Shown: one piece after another, positions 25,670 through 34,519 of the stretch
How positions within the stretch are numbered: the first letter of the stretch is position 1
How the letters are laid out: each line of letters opens with the position of its first letter
NCBI GenBank assembly: GCA_040384465.1
Contig: JAZKJF010000007.1
Location: 1 to 64,000, forward strand
DNA: 64,000 nucleotides
Direction: 5' to 3'
Source: UBA5078 sp040384465
GTDB taxonomy: Bacteria; Pseudomonadota; Gammaproteobacteria; Pseudomonadales; Pseudohongiellaceae
Made by a program: the position numbers and the translations under genes
The notes under the pieces: generated by a model
Seen by the model: only the letters and a program-made list of their open reading frames with translations
Told to the model about the DNA's origin: nothing
The model's database searches: none

Positions 25670-26536
25670 TCAGCCACGGGTCACAGCACTGCCCGGCGCA
25701 TCGATCGAGAACGAGCAACCTTCGCCCAGTTCGCTCATCACCGCCGAGAGAGTGGCCTGCATCTGCTCGCGAAATTGCCAGGGAGTATTGACGATGAGCA
25801 TGCCAGAACCGTGCATGCCAAACTCCTCTTCCTGCGCTTGCACACTCAGCTCAAGGCTCAGCAAATCGGGAAGATTTTCACGCACCAGGGCGGACTTCAG
25901 CCAGGCGCTGCGGTCACGCTCGCGCGCCAGCAAGGGGTACCAGACGGCGATGATGCCGACCGGCCAGCGCCGCTGCAGTTTGAGCACCGTATTGAGCACG
26001 CGCTGATAATCCTGTTTGTCTTCATAGGCCGGGTCGATCAGCGCGAGCCCTCTGCGTGGCTCTGGAGGCGTGATCGCCAGCAAACCTTCGAAGGCATCAC
26101 GTTGATGGATGCTCACACGTTCATCGGTGCCCAGACCGTGAAGGTGATTGAAGCGCAACTCCTCCACTTCAGCCGGATGCAGCTCCAGGAGATGGAGCCT
26201 GTCATCTGCCCGCAGGCAGTCAGCCGCCAACGTCGGAGAACCTGGATACCAGCGCAATCGGCCATCCTCATTGAGAGCGCGCACTTTCCCCACGTAGAGA
26301 TTCAGCAGAGCATCTGTCGAACTGTTGCGCCAGAGCTTTGAAATACCTGATGCATGCTCAGTGTTCAGACGCGCTTCGGCACTGTTGAGGTCGTAGATCC
26401 CGCCACCGCTGTGCGAGTCGATATAAGTGAAGGGTTTTTCCTTGGCAAGGAGCCTCTGCAGCAGACCCAGCAAGACCAGATGTTTGAGCACATCGGCGTG
26501 ATTACCGGCGTGATACCCGTGACGATAGCTGAGCAT
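25670..26536 (-). CDS. rlmJ: 23S rRNA (adenine-2030-N6)-methyltransferase
   Basis: Methylates A2030 of 23S rRNA before ribosome assembly. The 288-residue product begins MLSYRHGYHAGNHADVLKH, the diagnostic N-terminus, which fixes the start at 26536 instead of the longer frame to 26587. YIDSHSGGGIYDL and the LLELHPAEVEELR segment match the family. The catalytic DPPY-type motif reads DPAYE (168-172), an alanine replacing the second proline, which is unusual but probably tolerated. It is transcribed in the same direction as the PQQ genes but is unrelated in function. Confidence 0.93.
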   Translation of the reverse strand: MLSYRHGYHAGNHADVLKHLVLLGLLQRLLAKEKPFTYIDSHSGGGIYDLNSAEARLNTEHASGISKLWRNSSTDALLNLYVGKVRALNEDGRLRWYPGSPTLAADCLRADDRLHLLELHPAEVEELRFNHLHGLGTDERVSIHQRDAFEGLLAITPPEPRRGLALIDPAYEDKQDYQRVLNTVLKLQRRWPVGIIAVWYPLLARERDRSAWLKSALVRENLPDLLSLELSVQAQEEEFGMHGSGMLIVNTPWQFREQMQATLSAVMSELGEGCSFSIDAPGSAVTRG

Positions 26537-26614
26537 CAAGCTCTCCTGCTGAAAGCGGCGTTGCCGTACACAAGTACGGCAACGCATGGGTGTCTGCCAG
26601 ATTGGACTGAAAGA

Positions 26615-28057
26615 TCAGACGGGTCGGGGGTCGGCAATGCCGTGCTTGTTGGCGAAATGGGGATTTGGCGATACCAGCGAGCCTGCAATCATGCCGACGA
26701 GGCTGGCAAACAAACCTATCAGCTGTGGCTCGAAGGCGATATCAGGGACAAATATCTCCAAGAACAGCCAGCTGCCCAGCCCCATGACGATCGACAATGT
26801 GGCGCCCAGATTACTCGCTCGGCCCCAGAACAGACCTGCCGTGAGAGGGACGAATACACCGGCAAGCGTTATGCGGTAGGCATTCTCCACCATGGCATGA
26901 ATGTCTGAACTGGACAGCACCGCATTGGCCACCACCAGCAACGTAAAGACAAACACAGTCCAGCGTGTGGAACTGAGCAGTTGCTGGTCGGTCATGTTGG
27001 GACGGAAGTTCTTCAGCACGTTCTCGGTGAAGGTCACCGACGGTGCCAGCAGCGTGCCAGAAGCAGTACTCATGATCACGGACAGCAGCGCACCGAAAAA
27101 CACCGCCTGCAGCCAGAACGGCATGTGGGTAATCACAAAGGTCGGCAGCACCAGCTGAGCGTCCTCCGCCATCAGCCGCGCGGTCATCTCAGGGTCCACC
27201 ATGCTCGCGCTATAGGCCAGAAACAGAGGCACTGCAGCGAAGAAGAAATAGGCAACGCCTCCCAGGGTGGTCGCCCACACGGCAACGAATTCGTTCTTGG
27301 AGGTGTTCACACGCTGAAACACGTCTTGTTGCGGGATAGAGCCCAGCGCCATCGTGAACAGCGCGGCGGTCCAACCCAGAATGTCCACCAGATTCATCGT
27401 GGGCAACCACTCGAACTTGCCTTCAGCCGCCGCCTTTTCGATCACCACCGACAAGCCACCAGCCATGTCGGCCGCATTGTTCGTCACCAGCAGCAAACCA
27501 ATCACGATGATGATCATCTGCAGGAATGTAGTGACAGCCACCGACCACATGCCGCCGAACAGCGTGTAGACCATGACCACAGCCGCACCGATTATCATGC
27601 CCTGGGTCATGCTGACTGAGCCTTCCGACAAGACATTGAACACCAGACCGAGAGCGGTCACTTGCGCAGACACCCAACCGAGGTAGGACAGCACAATACA
27701 GGACGAAAGAATCAGTTCGGTTCTTTTGTTGTAGCGAATATGAAAGAAGTCACCGAGAGTGATCAGTTTGAGCCGGTACAGCGGCAGCGCAAAGACCAAT
27801 CCGAACAGCACCAGACACAGCGCCGCACCCAGCGGGTCCGAAGTCAGCCCCCGGAACCCCTCGTCGAGGAAAGTCGCCGAAATGCCCAGTACCGTTTCGG
27901 CACCGAACCAGGTTGCGAACACCATGGCCATGACCATCGGCATGGGCAGGCTGCGCCCGGCCGTGATGTAGTCGCTCGCCGAATGCACGCGGCGAGAAGC
28001 GATCAGACCAATGGCGATGGAGATAACAAGGTATGCAACAACGAGCCCTAGCAGCAT
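26615..28057 (-). CDS. Sodium:solute symporter family protein
   Basis: An integral membrane transporter of the SSS family, 480 residues with about 13 hydrophobic helices. Family marks include the N-terminal ASDYITAGRSLPMPMVMAMVFATWFGAE region, HIRYNKRTE, GGMWSVAVTTFLQM and SIPQQDVFQRVNTSKNEFVA. The substrate is not evident; proline/pantothenate-type and solute-sensor branches are both conceivable, though no kinase is fused or adjacent. It lies 78 nt before rlmJ on the same strand and may be co-transcribed with it. Confidence 0.9.
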   Translation of the reverse strand: MLLGLVVAYLVISIAIGLIASRRVHSASDYITAGRSLPMPMVMAMVFATWFGAETVLGISATFLDEGFRGLTSDPLGAALCLVLFGLVFALPLYRLKLITLGDFFHIRYNKRTELILSSCIVLSYLGWVSAQVTALGLVFNVLSEGSVSMTQGMIIGAAVVMVYTLFGGMWSVAVTTFLQMIIIVIGLLLVTNNAADMAGGLSVVIEKAAAEGKFEWLPTMNLVDILGWTAALFTMALGSIPQQDVFQRVNTSKNEFVAVWATTLGGVAYFFFAAVPLFLAYSASMVDPEMTARLMAEDAQLVLPTFVITHMPFWLQAVFFGALLSVIMSTASGTLLAPSVTFTENVLKNFRPNMTDQQLLSSTRWTVFVFTLLVVANAVLSSSDIHAMVENAYRITLAGVFVPLTAGLFWGRASNLGATLSIVMGLGSWLFLEIFVPDIAFEPQLIGLFASLVGMIAGSLVSPNPHFANKHGIADPRPV

Positions 28058-28450
28058 AATTTATCCCTGAAGTAGTTGATGTCGAATCCGATGCAAGCGC
28101 CAGCGAACTGGTGCAAGACTTGTTCCAGCACGGCCGTTTTCCGGCTCAGGGGCGCATAATATAGAAATTCCCCACATAAAAAAAAGTATTTTTTCCCGTC
28201 TGTGGTGAACAACACAACTACTTGATAGCTATAGAAAATAGAAATAATTTGCGACACTCGGCGAGGCTGTCACGCCAGCACGAATGACAACGACATGTCA
28301 TCGGTGCGGCCTGCTGATTCCAGTCACCTGCTGCCAGCCACGGGTACAAAATTGAACATTAATCCCCTGCTGCGATGCTCAGCGGTGCTTTCTGTGCTAG
28401 TGTACGACCACCGCGCGGGGCACCCGCCGAACCCATTTTCAGAGCGTGTT
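28058..28450. other. Divergent intergenic region, no gene called
   Basis: About 390 nt between the symporter and the methyltransferase. It is AT-rich around 28140-28250, consistent with divergent promoters, although no convincing -35/-10 pair was fixed. An in-frame upstream extension of the methyltransferase to an ATG at 28295 exists, but its 52 residues are not domain-like. Confidence 0.5.
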
Positions 28451-29017
28451 GTGGCCATCAATCTCTACAGAAAAATCAGACGCAACATCAGTGAAGATGG
28501 CCTGATCGTCAGCAGTTCAGGGTTTCTCGTCAACACCATGGTCGGCAAGATCGATTTCTCCCGACCGTTGCGTATTCTCGAAATCGGCAGCGGCAAAGGC
28601 CCTTTCACCAAAGAAATCATTCGCCGAATGTCGAACGAGTCGACGCTGGACGTCTGCGAAATCAAGAGCGAGTACAACCCGTGGATAGAACGCCTGATGG
28701 CCGAGCACCCACACAAAGAGGTCCGGCTTCATAACGGCTGCGTGACAGGGTTGCTCAACACCCCTGAACTCTACGACGTCATCGTGTCCTCGCTGCCACT
28801 GAAGAACTTCACCAAAATGAACGACCAGAACGCCTTTCTCTATCGCCTGATCGAAGGCTTCAAATTTGCGCTCAACGACGGCGGGATCTATCTGCAATAC
28901 CAGTATTTCAAAAGCAACAAAGCCGACATCGAGGCTGTCTTCGGGAAAGAGATGGACGAGATCGATTTCGTGCCGCTCAATATCCTGCCTGCATTCGTTT
29001 ACAGCATGACCAAGTGA
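28451..29017 (+). CDS. SAM-dependent methyltransferase, phospholipid N-methyltransferase (PmtA)-like
   Basis: A class I methyltransferase of 188 residues from the GTG at 28451. Motif I is ILEIGSGKGPFTKEI, the acidic strand is DVCEIKSEYNPWI, and motif IV reads VSSLPLKNF. The last resembles the SGLPLLNF of PmtA-type phosphatidylethanolamine methyltransferases. RNA-adenine dimethylases share the fold but have NLPY at this point. The GTG is chosen because the upstream in-frame residues (from 28295) are not protein-like. It is followed 16 nt later by a VTT-like membrane protein, which supports a lipid-related role. Substrate is inferred, not shown. Confidence 0.65.
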   Translation: MAINLYRKIRRNISEDGLIVSSSGFLVNTMVGKIDFSRPLRILEIGSGKGPFTKEIIRRMSNESTLDVCEIKSEYNPWIERLMAEHPHKEVRLHNGCVTGLLNTPELYDVIVSSLPLKNFTKMNDQNAFLYRLIEGFKFALNDGGIYLQYQYFKSNKADIEAVFGKEMDEIDFVPLNILPAFVYSMTK

Positions 29018-29033
29018 CAGCGAAGCGTTGACC

Positions 29034-29624
29034 GTGAAAAAAGCACCTTCTGCACCCGGCAAATCGATTGGCCTCTATCTTTGGCTCGCCCTCATCGTCT
29101 GCTGCCTGTCTCTCTATGCCCTTCGGCCTGACCTTTTCGCGCCAGAGCGAGTGCAACATTTCTTCTCCGACAATCTCTTCTTCGGACTGACCCTTTACTT
29201 TGTGATCACGACGCTGCGGGGATTCACGCTGATCCCGCTGACCCCCTTTGTGCTGGCCGGCATCCTGGTGTTTCCGCCACTGCCACTGTTTCTGGTCAAT
29301 CAGGCGGCCGTATATTCGTCCACGGCCATCCTCTACTACATGACGCGGGTGATGAGGTTTGATCACTTTTTTTATGATCGCTACCCCGCGCAGGTCGAGA
29401 AGCTGACGCTGCTGTTGAACAAGCGCGAGTTGCCGGTCATCACCTTGTGGGGGTTTGCACCGTTCACTCCGACAGACATGATTATCTGCATCTGCAGCGT
29501 GCTGCGAATCAGCATCTGGAAGACACTGCTGGGCGTGTCCATTGGCGAAGGCGTCATCTGCGCTCTCTATATTTTCGGTGGTTCAGTCAGTCTGGCCGCA
29601 CTCATGAATTTTCTGCAATCCTGA
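29034..29624 (+). CDS. VTT-like (SNARE-associated/DedA-type) membrane protein
   Basis: A 196-residue inner-membrane protein with an N-terminal helix (LYLWLALIVCCLSLYAL) and a re-entrant, Pro/Gly-rich core (TLRGFTLIPLTPFVLAGILVFPPLPLF) of the TVP38/TMEM64/DedA kind. FAPFTPTDMIICICSVL and the final GEGVICALYIFGGSV complete the pattern. DedA/VTT proteins act as lipid scramblases or flippases. The GTG at 29034 is preferred to the TTG at 29028 because it begins GTGAAAAAAGC. Tight spacing behind the PmtA-like gene suggests co-transcription. The assignment to VTT is by pattern and moderately sure. Confidence 0.6.
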   Translation: MKKAPSAPGKSIGLYLWLALIVCCLSLYALRPDLFAPERVQHFFSDNLFFGLTLYFVITTLRGFTLIPLTPFVLAGILVFPPLPLFLVNQAAVYSSTAILYYMTRVMRFDHFFYDRYPAQVEKLTLLLNKRELPVITLWGFAPFTPTDMIICICSVLRISIWKTLLGVSIGEGVICALYIFGGSVSLAALMNFLQS

Positions 29625-29662
29625 CGCAGGATGCTGCTGGATCAGACCACAGGTAGACCACT

Positions 29663-31894
29663 ATGACGACAAACAATCCAGCAGCGCCGGACACCCGCCA
29701 GCACGCTCTCTTCATCACTTGCTCCAAGGGGCTCGAATCCCTGCTGGAGCAGGAGCTGCTGAGCTGCGGTGCCGACAAGGTCAAGCAGAGCGTGGCAGGC
29801 GTGTATTGTTTTGCGACCCTGGCCACGGCCTATCGCGTCATCGTTTTCTCGCGCCTGTGCAACCGCGTCATTCTGCTGGTAGCCGAAGGACCGGTACTCA
29901 CGGCCGAAGATCTGTATGCCAGCGCCGCCACCGTGGATTGGGGTGATCACCTGCTGCCCGGTCAGACGCTGGCGATCAGCGCTGCCGGTGGCACCGAGCA
30001 CCTCATTCATACCCAGTTCATCGCGCAGAAAATCAAAGACGCGATTGTCGATCAGTTCCGCAGCAAAGGGCTGGCACGGCCCGATGTGTCCCGTGATGCA
30101 CCTGACCTGCTGATCCACGCCGTGATCAAGAAGGACCGCCTGAGCCTCGGTATCGATCTCGCCGGGGCCAGCCTGCATCGTCGCCATTACCGCACCGAAC
30201 AGGGCGAAGCGCCGCTCAAGGAAACACTGGCCGCCGCCCTGCTGATGCGCGCGGGCTGGCCGCAAACGGATCAACCTGAACCGCTCTTGTGGGACCCGAT
30301 GTGCGGCTCGGGAACGCTGCTGATCGAAGGGGTGTTGATGGCGCTGGACATCGCGCCGGGACTGGTGCGAGGAAGTACGCTTACGCCTTGGCCACATCAT
30401 GATCATCCGGCCATGGCTGCTGTGATGGCGGAAGCGCAGACTCGCAAGGAAGCCGGAGCCCATTGGCGAGGTCGCGCTTTTGGCAGCGATATTGACTCGC
30501 GCTCCATCGGTTTCGCGCGTCGCAATGCCGAACGTGCGGGTGTCGCCGCGTATATTGAATTCGTGGAATGCCCCATCACCGAAGCTGTGCCACCGGCTGC
30601 GCCGACGCTGGTGATCTGCAACCCTCCCTACGCCGAACGGCTCGGCGAACAGACTGAGGTCGAGCTGCTGTATGGCGAACTCGGTGCCCTGCTGCGCCGT
30701 CACGCCACGGGCGCCAGGGCGGCGGTATTCACCGCCAAACCCGAATGGGGCAAGTTGCTCGGCATTCACAGTCACAAGCAATACGCGCTGTTCAATGGCG
30801 CACTGCCAGCCAAGTTGCTGCTGATGGATGTCACGCCAGAGGCCATTTACCAAAAGCATGCGGTACAGAAGCAGCCTCCCGCCGATCAGGACTCCAACGC
30901 TAGTCCGGCACCCGAAAAGCAGTCCGCTCCAGCACCGATGCCCTTGGACAACGGTGCCCAGATGTTCGCGAACCGCCTGCGCAAGAACCTGAAGAACCTC
31001 GGCCGTTGGGCGCAACAGCGCGGCCACGAATGCTACCGGCTCTACGATGCCGACATGCCCGAATATGCCTTTGCCATCGATTGCTACGGCGAACATATCC
31101 ACATGCAGGAATACAAGGCGCCGCTCTCCATCAGTGAGGAGGATGCAGCCCTGCGGCGGCGTCAGGCCTATCAGGCGCTATGCCAGGTGATGGAGCAGAC
31201 TCGGCAGATTCCGGCGCGCAATGTCACGCTGAAGGTGCGCGAACGCCAGCGTGGCACCGAGCAGTACCAGCCATTGCAAAAGAGCGGTGAAGATTTTGTG
31301 GTCACGGAAGGTCAAGCCAAATTCATCATCAACCTGGAGCGCTACCTGGACACCGGGTTATTTCTGGACCATCGCCCCATTCGTCTGTGGATCGGCGAAC
31401 ATGCACAACATAGCCGCTTCCTGAACCTGTTCTGCTACACCGCCACGGCGACGATCCATGCGGCACTGGCGGGCGCCCATTCGTCCACCAGTGTGGACAT
31501 GTCACGCACCTACCTGAACTGGGCCGCGCGCAACTTCGAACTGAATGGCATCGACCCGCGTGCTCATACGCTGGTACAGATGGACTGCCTGAAATTCCTG
31601 CAACAGTGCCGTGAGCAGTTCGACCTGATATTCCTGGACCCACCCACCTTCTCCAACTCCAAGAGCACCGAAAATGTGTTGGATATCCAGCGGGATCATC
31701 CCTTGCTTATCGAGCAATGCATGAATCTGCTGGCACCGGACGGATTGCTGATTTTTTCCAACAACAACCGGCGCTTCAAACTCGAAGAAGCCCTGAGCGC
31801 ACGCTATCAGATTGAGGACTGCTCAGAAGCGAGCATCGACAAGGATTTCGAGCGCAACCAGAAGATTCACCGCACTTGGTTCATTCGGCACTGA
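29663..31894 (+). CDS. rlmL: Bifunctional 23S rRNA (guanine-2069-N7)/(guanine-2445-N2)-methyltransferase
   Basis: RlmKL modifies two guanines of 23S rRNA. The 743-residue chain has an N-terminal THUMP region (1-160) and an RlmL methyltransferase with DPMCGSGTLLIEG and the N2-guanine motif NPPYAERLGE near 319. A Pro/Ala-rich linker lies near 395-420, and the C-terminal RlmK domain has FLNLFCYTATATIHAALAGA and DPPTFSNSK near 658. Length and order equal the fused E. coli protein. It follows the VTT-like gene by 38 nt. Confidence 0.96.
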   Translation: MTTNNPAAPDTRQHALFITCSKGLESLLEQELLSCGADKVKQSVAGVYCFATLATAYRVIVFSRLCNRVILLVAEGPVLTAEDLYASAATVDWGDHLLPGQTLAISAAGGTEHLIHTQFIAQKIKDAIVDQFRSKGLARPDVSRDAPDLLIHAVIKKDRLSLGIDLAGASLHRRHYRTEQGEAPLKETLAAALLMRAGWPQTDQPEPLLWDPMCGSGTLLIEGVLMALDIAPGLVRGSTLTPWPHHDHPAMAAVMAEAQTRKEAGAHWRGRAFGSDIDSRSIGFARRNAERAGVAAYIEFVECPITEAVPPAAPTLVICNPPYAERLGEQTEVELLYGELGALLRRHATGARAAVFTAKPEWGKLLGIHSHKQYALFNGALPAKLLLMDVTPEAIYQKHAVQKQPPADQDSNASPAPEKQSAPAPMPLDNGAQMFANRLRKNLKNLGRWAQQRGHECYRLYDADMPEYAFAIDCYGEHIHMQEYKAPLSISEEDAALRRRQAYQALCQVMEQTRQIPARNVTLKVRERQRGTEQYQPLQKSGEDFVVTEGQAKFIINLERYLDTGLFLDHRPIRLWIGEHAQHSRFLNLFCYTATATIHAALAGAHSSTSVDMSRTYLNWAARNFELNGIDPRAHTLVQMDCLKFLQQCREQFDLIFLDPPTFSNSKSTENVLDIQRDHPLLIEQCMNLLAPDGLLIFSNNNRRFKLEEALSARYQIEDCSEASIDKDFERNQKIHRTWFIRH

Positions 31895-32050
31895 CCGTCG
31901 GACTGCGCTTGTCTGCCGAATTGCACAACAAGAGGATTGCTTCGCAGACACAGGCTGTTTACTCTTGGCCCCCTGCGCCCGAAACCGCAGAAGACGCTCC
32001 ACGCGGGGCACTCGAAAACAACAATAAATGAAAGCACGAGGGACAACCGG

Positions 32051-32761
32051 ATGCGCATTCTCAATCTGTCAGTGCAAGGCAGTTCTGCTCTATTTTCACT
32101 TCTTCTCCTCGCCCTGACCGGCCCGCTGGGACTCAGCAGCAGCGTCAGCGCCGCTGAGGCGGGAGATCCCACTCGCATCGTCAACATCTTGCAGGAGCCA
32201 CGTCACCGGCTCATGCATCAGGACGGCGACATCAAAGTGCTCGACGTCCAGATCAATCCGGGCGACATGACACTGCAACACACGCACGACGCTGCCATCA
32301 TGTACGCGTTCATCAGCTCGGGTGAAGGCCCGTCCGGTGGCCGTGTCACCAGCAACACCGACTACGTGACCGAAAACTTCACGCACCAGGTCAGCAATGA
32401 AGGGCCAGGCCTGTTCCGTATCATCGCCCTGACCAATTATGGTCCGCCCATGGCCGAACTGACTTCCGACCGCCCAACTGGCATCGAAGGTGAACCCCAG
32501 CTCGAAAACCTCTGGTTCCGCTCCTACCGCATCACGCTGGCACCGGGCGAGAGCACTGCCATGCAGATGCATCACAACCCAAGCCTCATCGTGCAAGTGA
32601 CCGATGGCATGACTCAGGTCAGTCGGGATGACGGCATCACTGCAGAACTGACAGCGATGGGCAGCTGGGCCTGGCGCAATGCACACAGCACCTACCAAGT
32701 CACCAATGTCGGCACAACACCTGTAGAGTTCGTCATTCAAGAAGCCCGTCGTGCCATGTAG
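32051..32761 (+). CDS. Exported bicupin-like protein
   Basis: The start at 32051 gives 236 residues with a signal peptide (LFSLLLLALTGPLGLSSSVSAAEA). The mature part contains two cupin-like halves: INPGDMTLQHTHDAAIMYAFISSG, and ITLAPGESTAMQMHHNPSLIVQVTDG. Each has the G-x-H-H/T-H type metal-ligand cluster in reduced form. The protein should be periplasmic. The function is unknown; related proteins are annotated only as cupin-domain proteins. It is followed by a second, cytoplasmic cupin gene 12 nt later, suggesting a two-gene unit. Confidence 0.75.
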   Translation: MRILNLSVQGSSALFSLLLLALTGPLGLSSSVSAAEAGDPTRIVNILQEPRHRLMHQDGDIKVLDVQINPGDMTLQHTHDAAIMYAFISSGEGPSGGRVTSNTDYVTENFTHQVSNEGPGLFRIIALTNYGPPMAELTSDRPTGIEGEPQLENLWFRSYRITLAPGESTAMQMHHNPSLIVQVTDGMTQVSRDDGITAELTAMGSWAWRNAHSTYQVTNVGTTPVEFVIQEARRAM

Positions 32762-32773
32762 TGACAGCGGCAG

Positions 32774-33169
32774 ATGAGGAAAAGCATGCAGACGTTTACC
32801 AAGGTAGTGCTATACACAGGAGAGACTGGACACGCGCACTTTCGGACGGAAGAAGTTCCGCTGACAGAGGGCACTCCTCAGTCACGACTGTCACGCGAGT
32901 TCGCGGCGCAGGGGCTGGTGCTCAGAGAAAGTCCGGTGGGGTTCAGCAGTGCGATGCACTGCACCACGTCTCCGCAATGGCTGTTTGTACTCAAAGGGCA
33001 GATGGAAATCGGGCTTGCCGATGGCAGCACCCGTATCTTCAAGGCAGGGGAGCACTTTTATTCCGCCGACCTGCTGCCTCACGGCGCTGTATTCGATCCC
33101 GCGATCCACGGTCACTGGAGTCGGCAGCTGGGCGATGAGCCGCTGGTGACGCTGTTCGTTAAAGACTGA
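32774..33169 (+). CDS. Cupin-domain protein
   Basis: A 131-residue single-cupin protein without a signal peptide. The core reads FSSAMHCTTSPQWLFVLKGQMEIGLADGSTRIFKAGEHFYSADLLPHGAVFDPAIHGHWS, which gives the double-psi cupin pattern with a conserved Gly-rich turn and several histidines. The ATG at 32774 or the one at 32786 could be used. It is adjacent to the exported bicupin gene, so the pair may act on the same metabolite on opposite sides of the membrane; this is inference only. A REP starts 4 nt after the stop. Confidence 0.75.
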   Translation: MRKSMQTFTKVVLYTGETGHAHFRTEEVPLTEGTPQSRLSREFAAQGLVLRESPVGFSSAMHCTTSPQWLFVLKGQMEIGLADGSTRIFKAGEHFYSADLLPHGAVFDPAIHGHWSRQLGDEPLVTLFVKD

Positions 33170-33172
33170 CCT

Positions 33173-33270
33173 CTGTAGGAGCCTGCCCTGCAGGCGANNN
33201 NNNNNNNNNNNNNNNNNNNNNNNNNNNNCTGTGTGAAAAACACGGTCGCCTGCAGGGCAGGCTCCTACAG
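33173..33270. repeat. Inverted pair of REP units flanking an assembly gap
   Basis: The 25-nt stretches 33173-33197 and 33246-33270 are exact reverse complements of the GTAGGAGCCTGCCCTGCAGG type. Between them is a run of 31 N (33198-33228) and 17 nt of unique sequence. The right copy supplies the TAG stop of the ATP-grasp gene. The gap size is unlikely to be exact. Confidence 0.85.
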
Positions 33271-34410
33271 ATTCACCTCGATCACCAGCTCCCTCAGAAT
33301 CAACTCATGCAACCTCTGCCGCTCCTGCGCGCTGGCGCTTGCATGCAGCACGTAACCAGCATCCTGCCCAAGCCCACTGCGGGCATCAATCACATCGCCC
33401 CGCTTCACCTTGATACGAAATTCTTTGACACCCTGCTCAGCCAAGACCCGGGATTTGCCATGCACAGCGGTCACTTGGCCGGCTCCCGGATGGAGAACTT
33501 CAGCAGCGGCATAGCACGCAGGTTGCGCTGGAAACTCGAACGGCTCACCCAACTCCATCGCTACAAACGCCTCCCAGGGATTGAAGTCCCAGGCATGCTG
33601 CAAGGCATTCATGATATAGCCACCTGGCGGACGTATGGCGATCTCTCCAAACAAAGGCCCGTTCTTTGTCATATAGACTTCGAGATGCGTCATCCCCCAA
33701 CCGATGTTGAGCGCCTGTATCACGCGCTCGTTGAGGGAAAGCAGCGTGCGCTCACACTCGCTGTCGAAGAAAGCAGGAACGAAATTGGTGTGACCCTTTA
33801 TCTCGTAATGAGTGACATTGGTGAAACGGATACGCCCGTGATCGATGAAGGACTCGATGCTCGCCTCAGGAGCATCGATGAAGCGCTCCAGAATCGACAA
33901 GCCATGTGTCCCGGGCGCAAAGTCTTCCGCGCTGTTGATCAGTTGCAACCCTTTGCCACCCGAGGACTTGCGATACTTGCGCACCACAGGAGCGCCGAGC
34001 AGCGCAAACACTTCCTGAGGATTCAGGTCCACATGGTCGGCCATATAACGGGTCATAGGAATACCGAAACCGCTCAGATATTCCTTCATCAGCAATTTGT
34101 CACGGCAGCGATTGCCGGTGATGGTGCTGGAAAGTCGTGCGCGCAATTGACGACGTGCGATGGCTGCCGGAAGGACCGCCGCTTCGGTACCGGCGATCAC
34201 ATGCGTGAAGTGCTCACCAGGAAATGAGCTGCGAATCTGTTGGCGAATTTTTTCGGGGGAATTCCACAGGGGCGCGGTGACACTCTTTTGTGGAGGTTCA
34301 GAAACAAACAGGTTTTTTTCCTGCCAGACGGAGAAGGGAATTGCGCGCGTGCGCAGGACATCAATGAGCCCCCGCCTCGGCCCGATCACCAATACCTGAT
34401 AGTTTGTCAT
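33265..34410 (-). CDS. ATP-grasp superfamily protein
   Basis: A 381-residue carboxylate-amine/thiol ligase-like enzyme. After an N-terminal Rossmann-like pre-ATP-grasp domain (MTNYQVLVIGPRRGL) come CRDKLLMKEYLSGFGIPMTRYM, VVRKYRKSSGGKGLQLI and SILERFIDAPEASIESFI for nucleotide binding, then GMTHLEVYMTKNGPLFGEIAIRPPGG with the magnesium ligands Glu and Asn/Glu. The start at 34410 has the family N-terminus; the frame extends to 34500 without support. Substrate is unknown: peptide-like or amino-acid ligases are typical for this branch. The REP supplies the stop codon. It is 109 nt after a small lysine-rich gene. Confidence 0.8.
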   Translation of the reverse strand: MTNYQVLVIGPRRGLIDVLRTRAIPFSVWQEKNLFVSEPPQKSVTAPLWNSPEKIRQQIRSSFPGEHFTHVIAGTEAAVLPAAIARRQLRARLSSTITGNRCRDKLLMKEYLSGFGIPMTRYMADHVDLNPQEVFALLGAPVVRKYRKSSGGKGLQLINSAEDFAPGTHGLSILERFIDAPEASIESFIDHGRIRFTNVTHYEIKGHTNFVPAFFDSECERTLLSLNERVIQALNIGWGMTHLEVYMTKNGPLFGEIAIRPPGGYIMNALQHAWDFNPWEAFVAMELGEPFEFPAQPACYAAAEVLHPGAGQVTAVHGKSRVLAEQGVKEFRIKVKRGDVIDARSGLGQDAGYVLHASASAQERQRLHELILRELVIEVNL

Positions 34411-34519
34411 CTCTCCAAACACACTCGGCGAGCACTGCCTCAGCGGAAGAAATCGCGCGTCGCTGTGCCCGCCAGGAGGCAGGCACAGGAGCATTTTCAA
34501 GGATCAAGTCTGGAGCGAC

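Noticed and set aside
29642..31102. 486-codon antisense frame opposite rlmL
   Set aside because: No domain, no ribosome-binding site; rlmL is complete and canonical on the plus strand.
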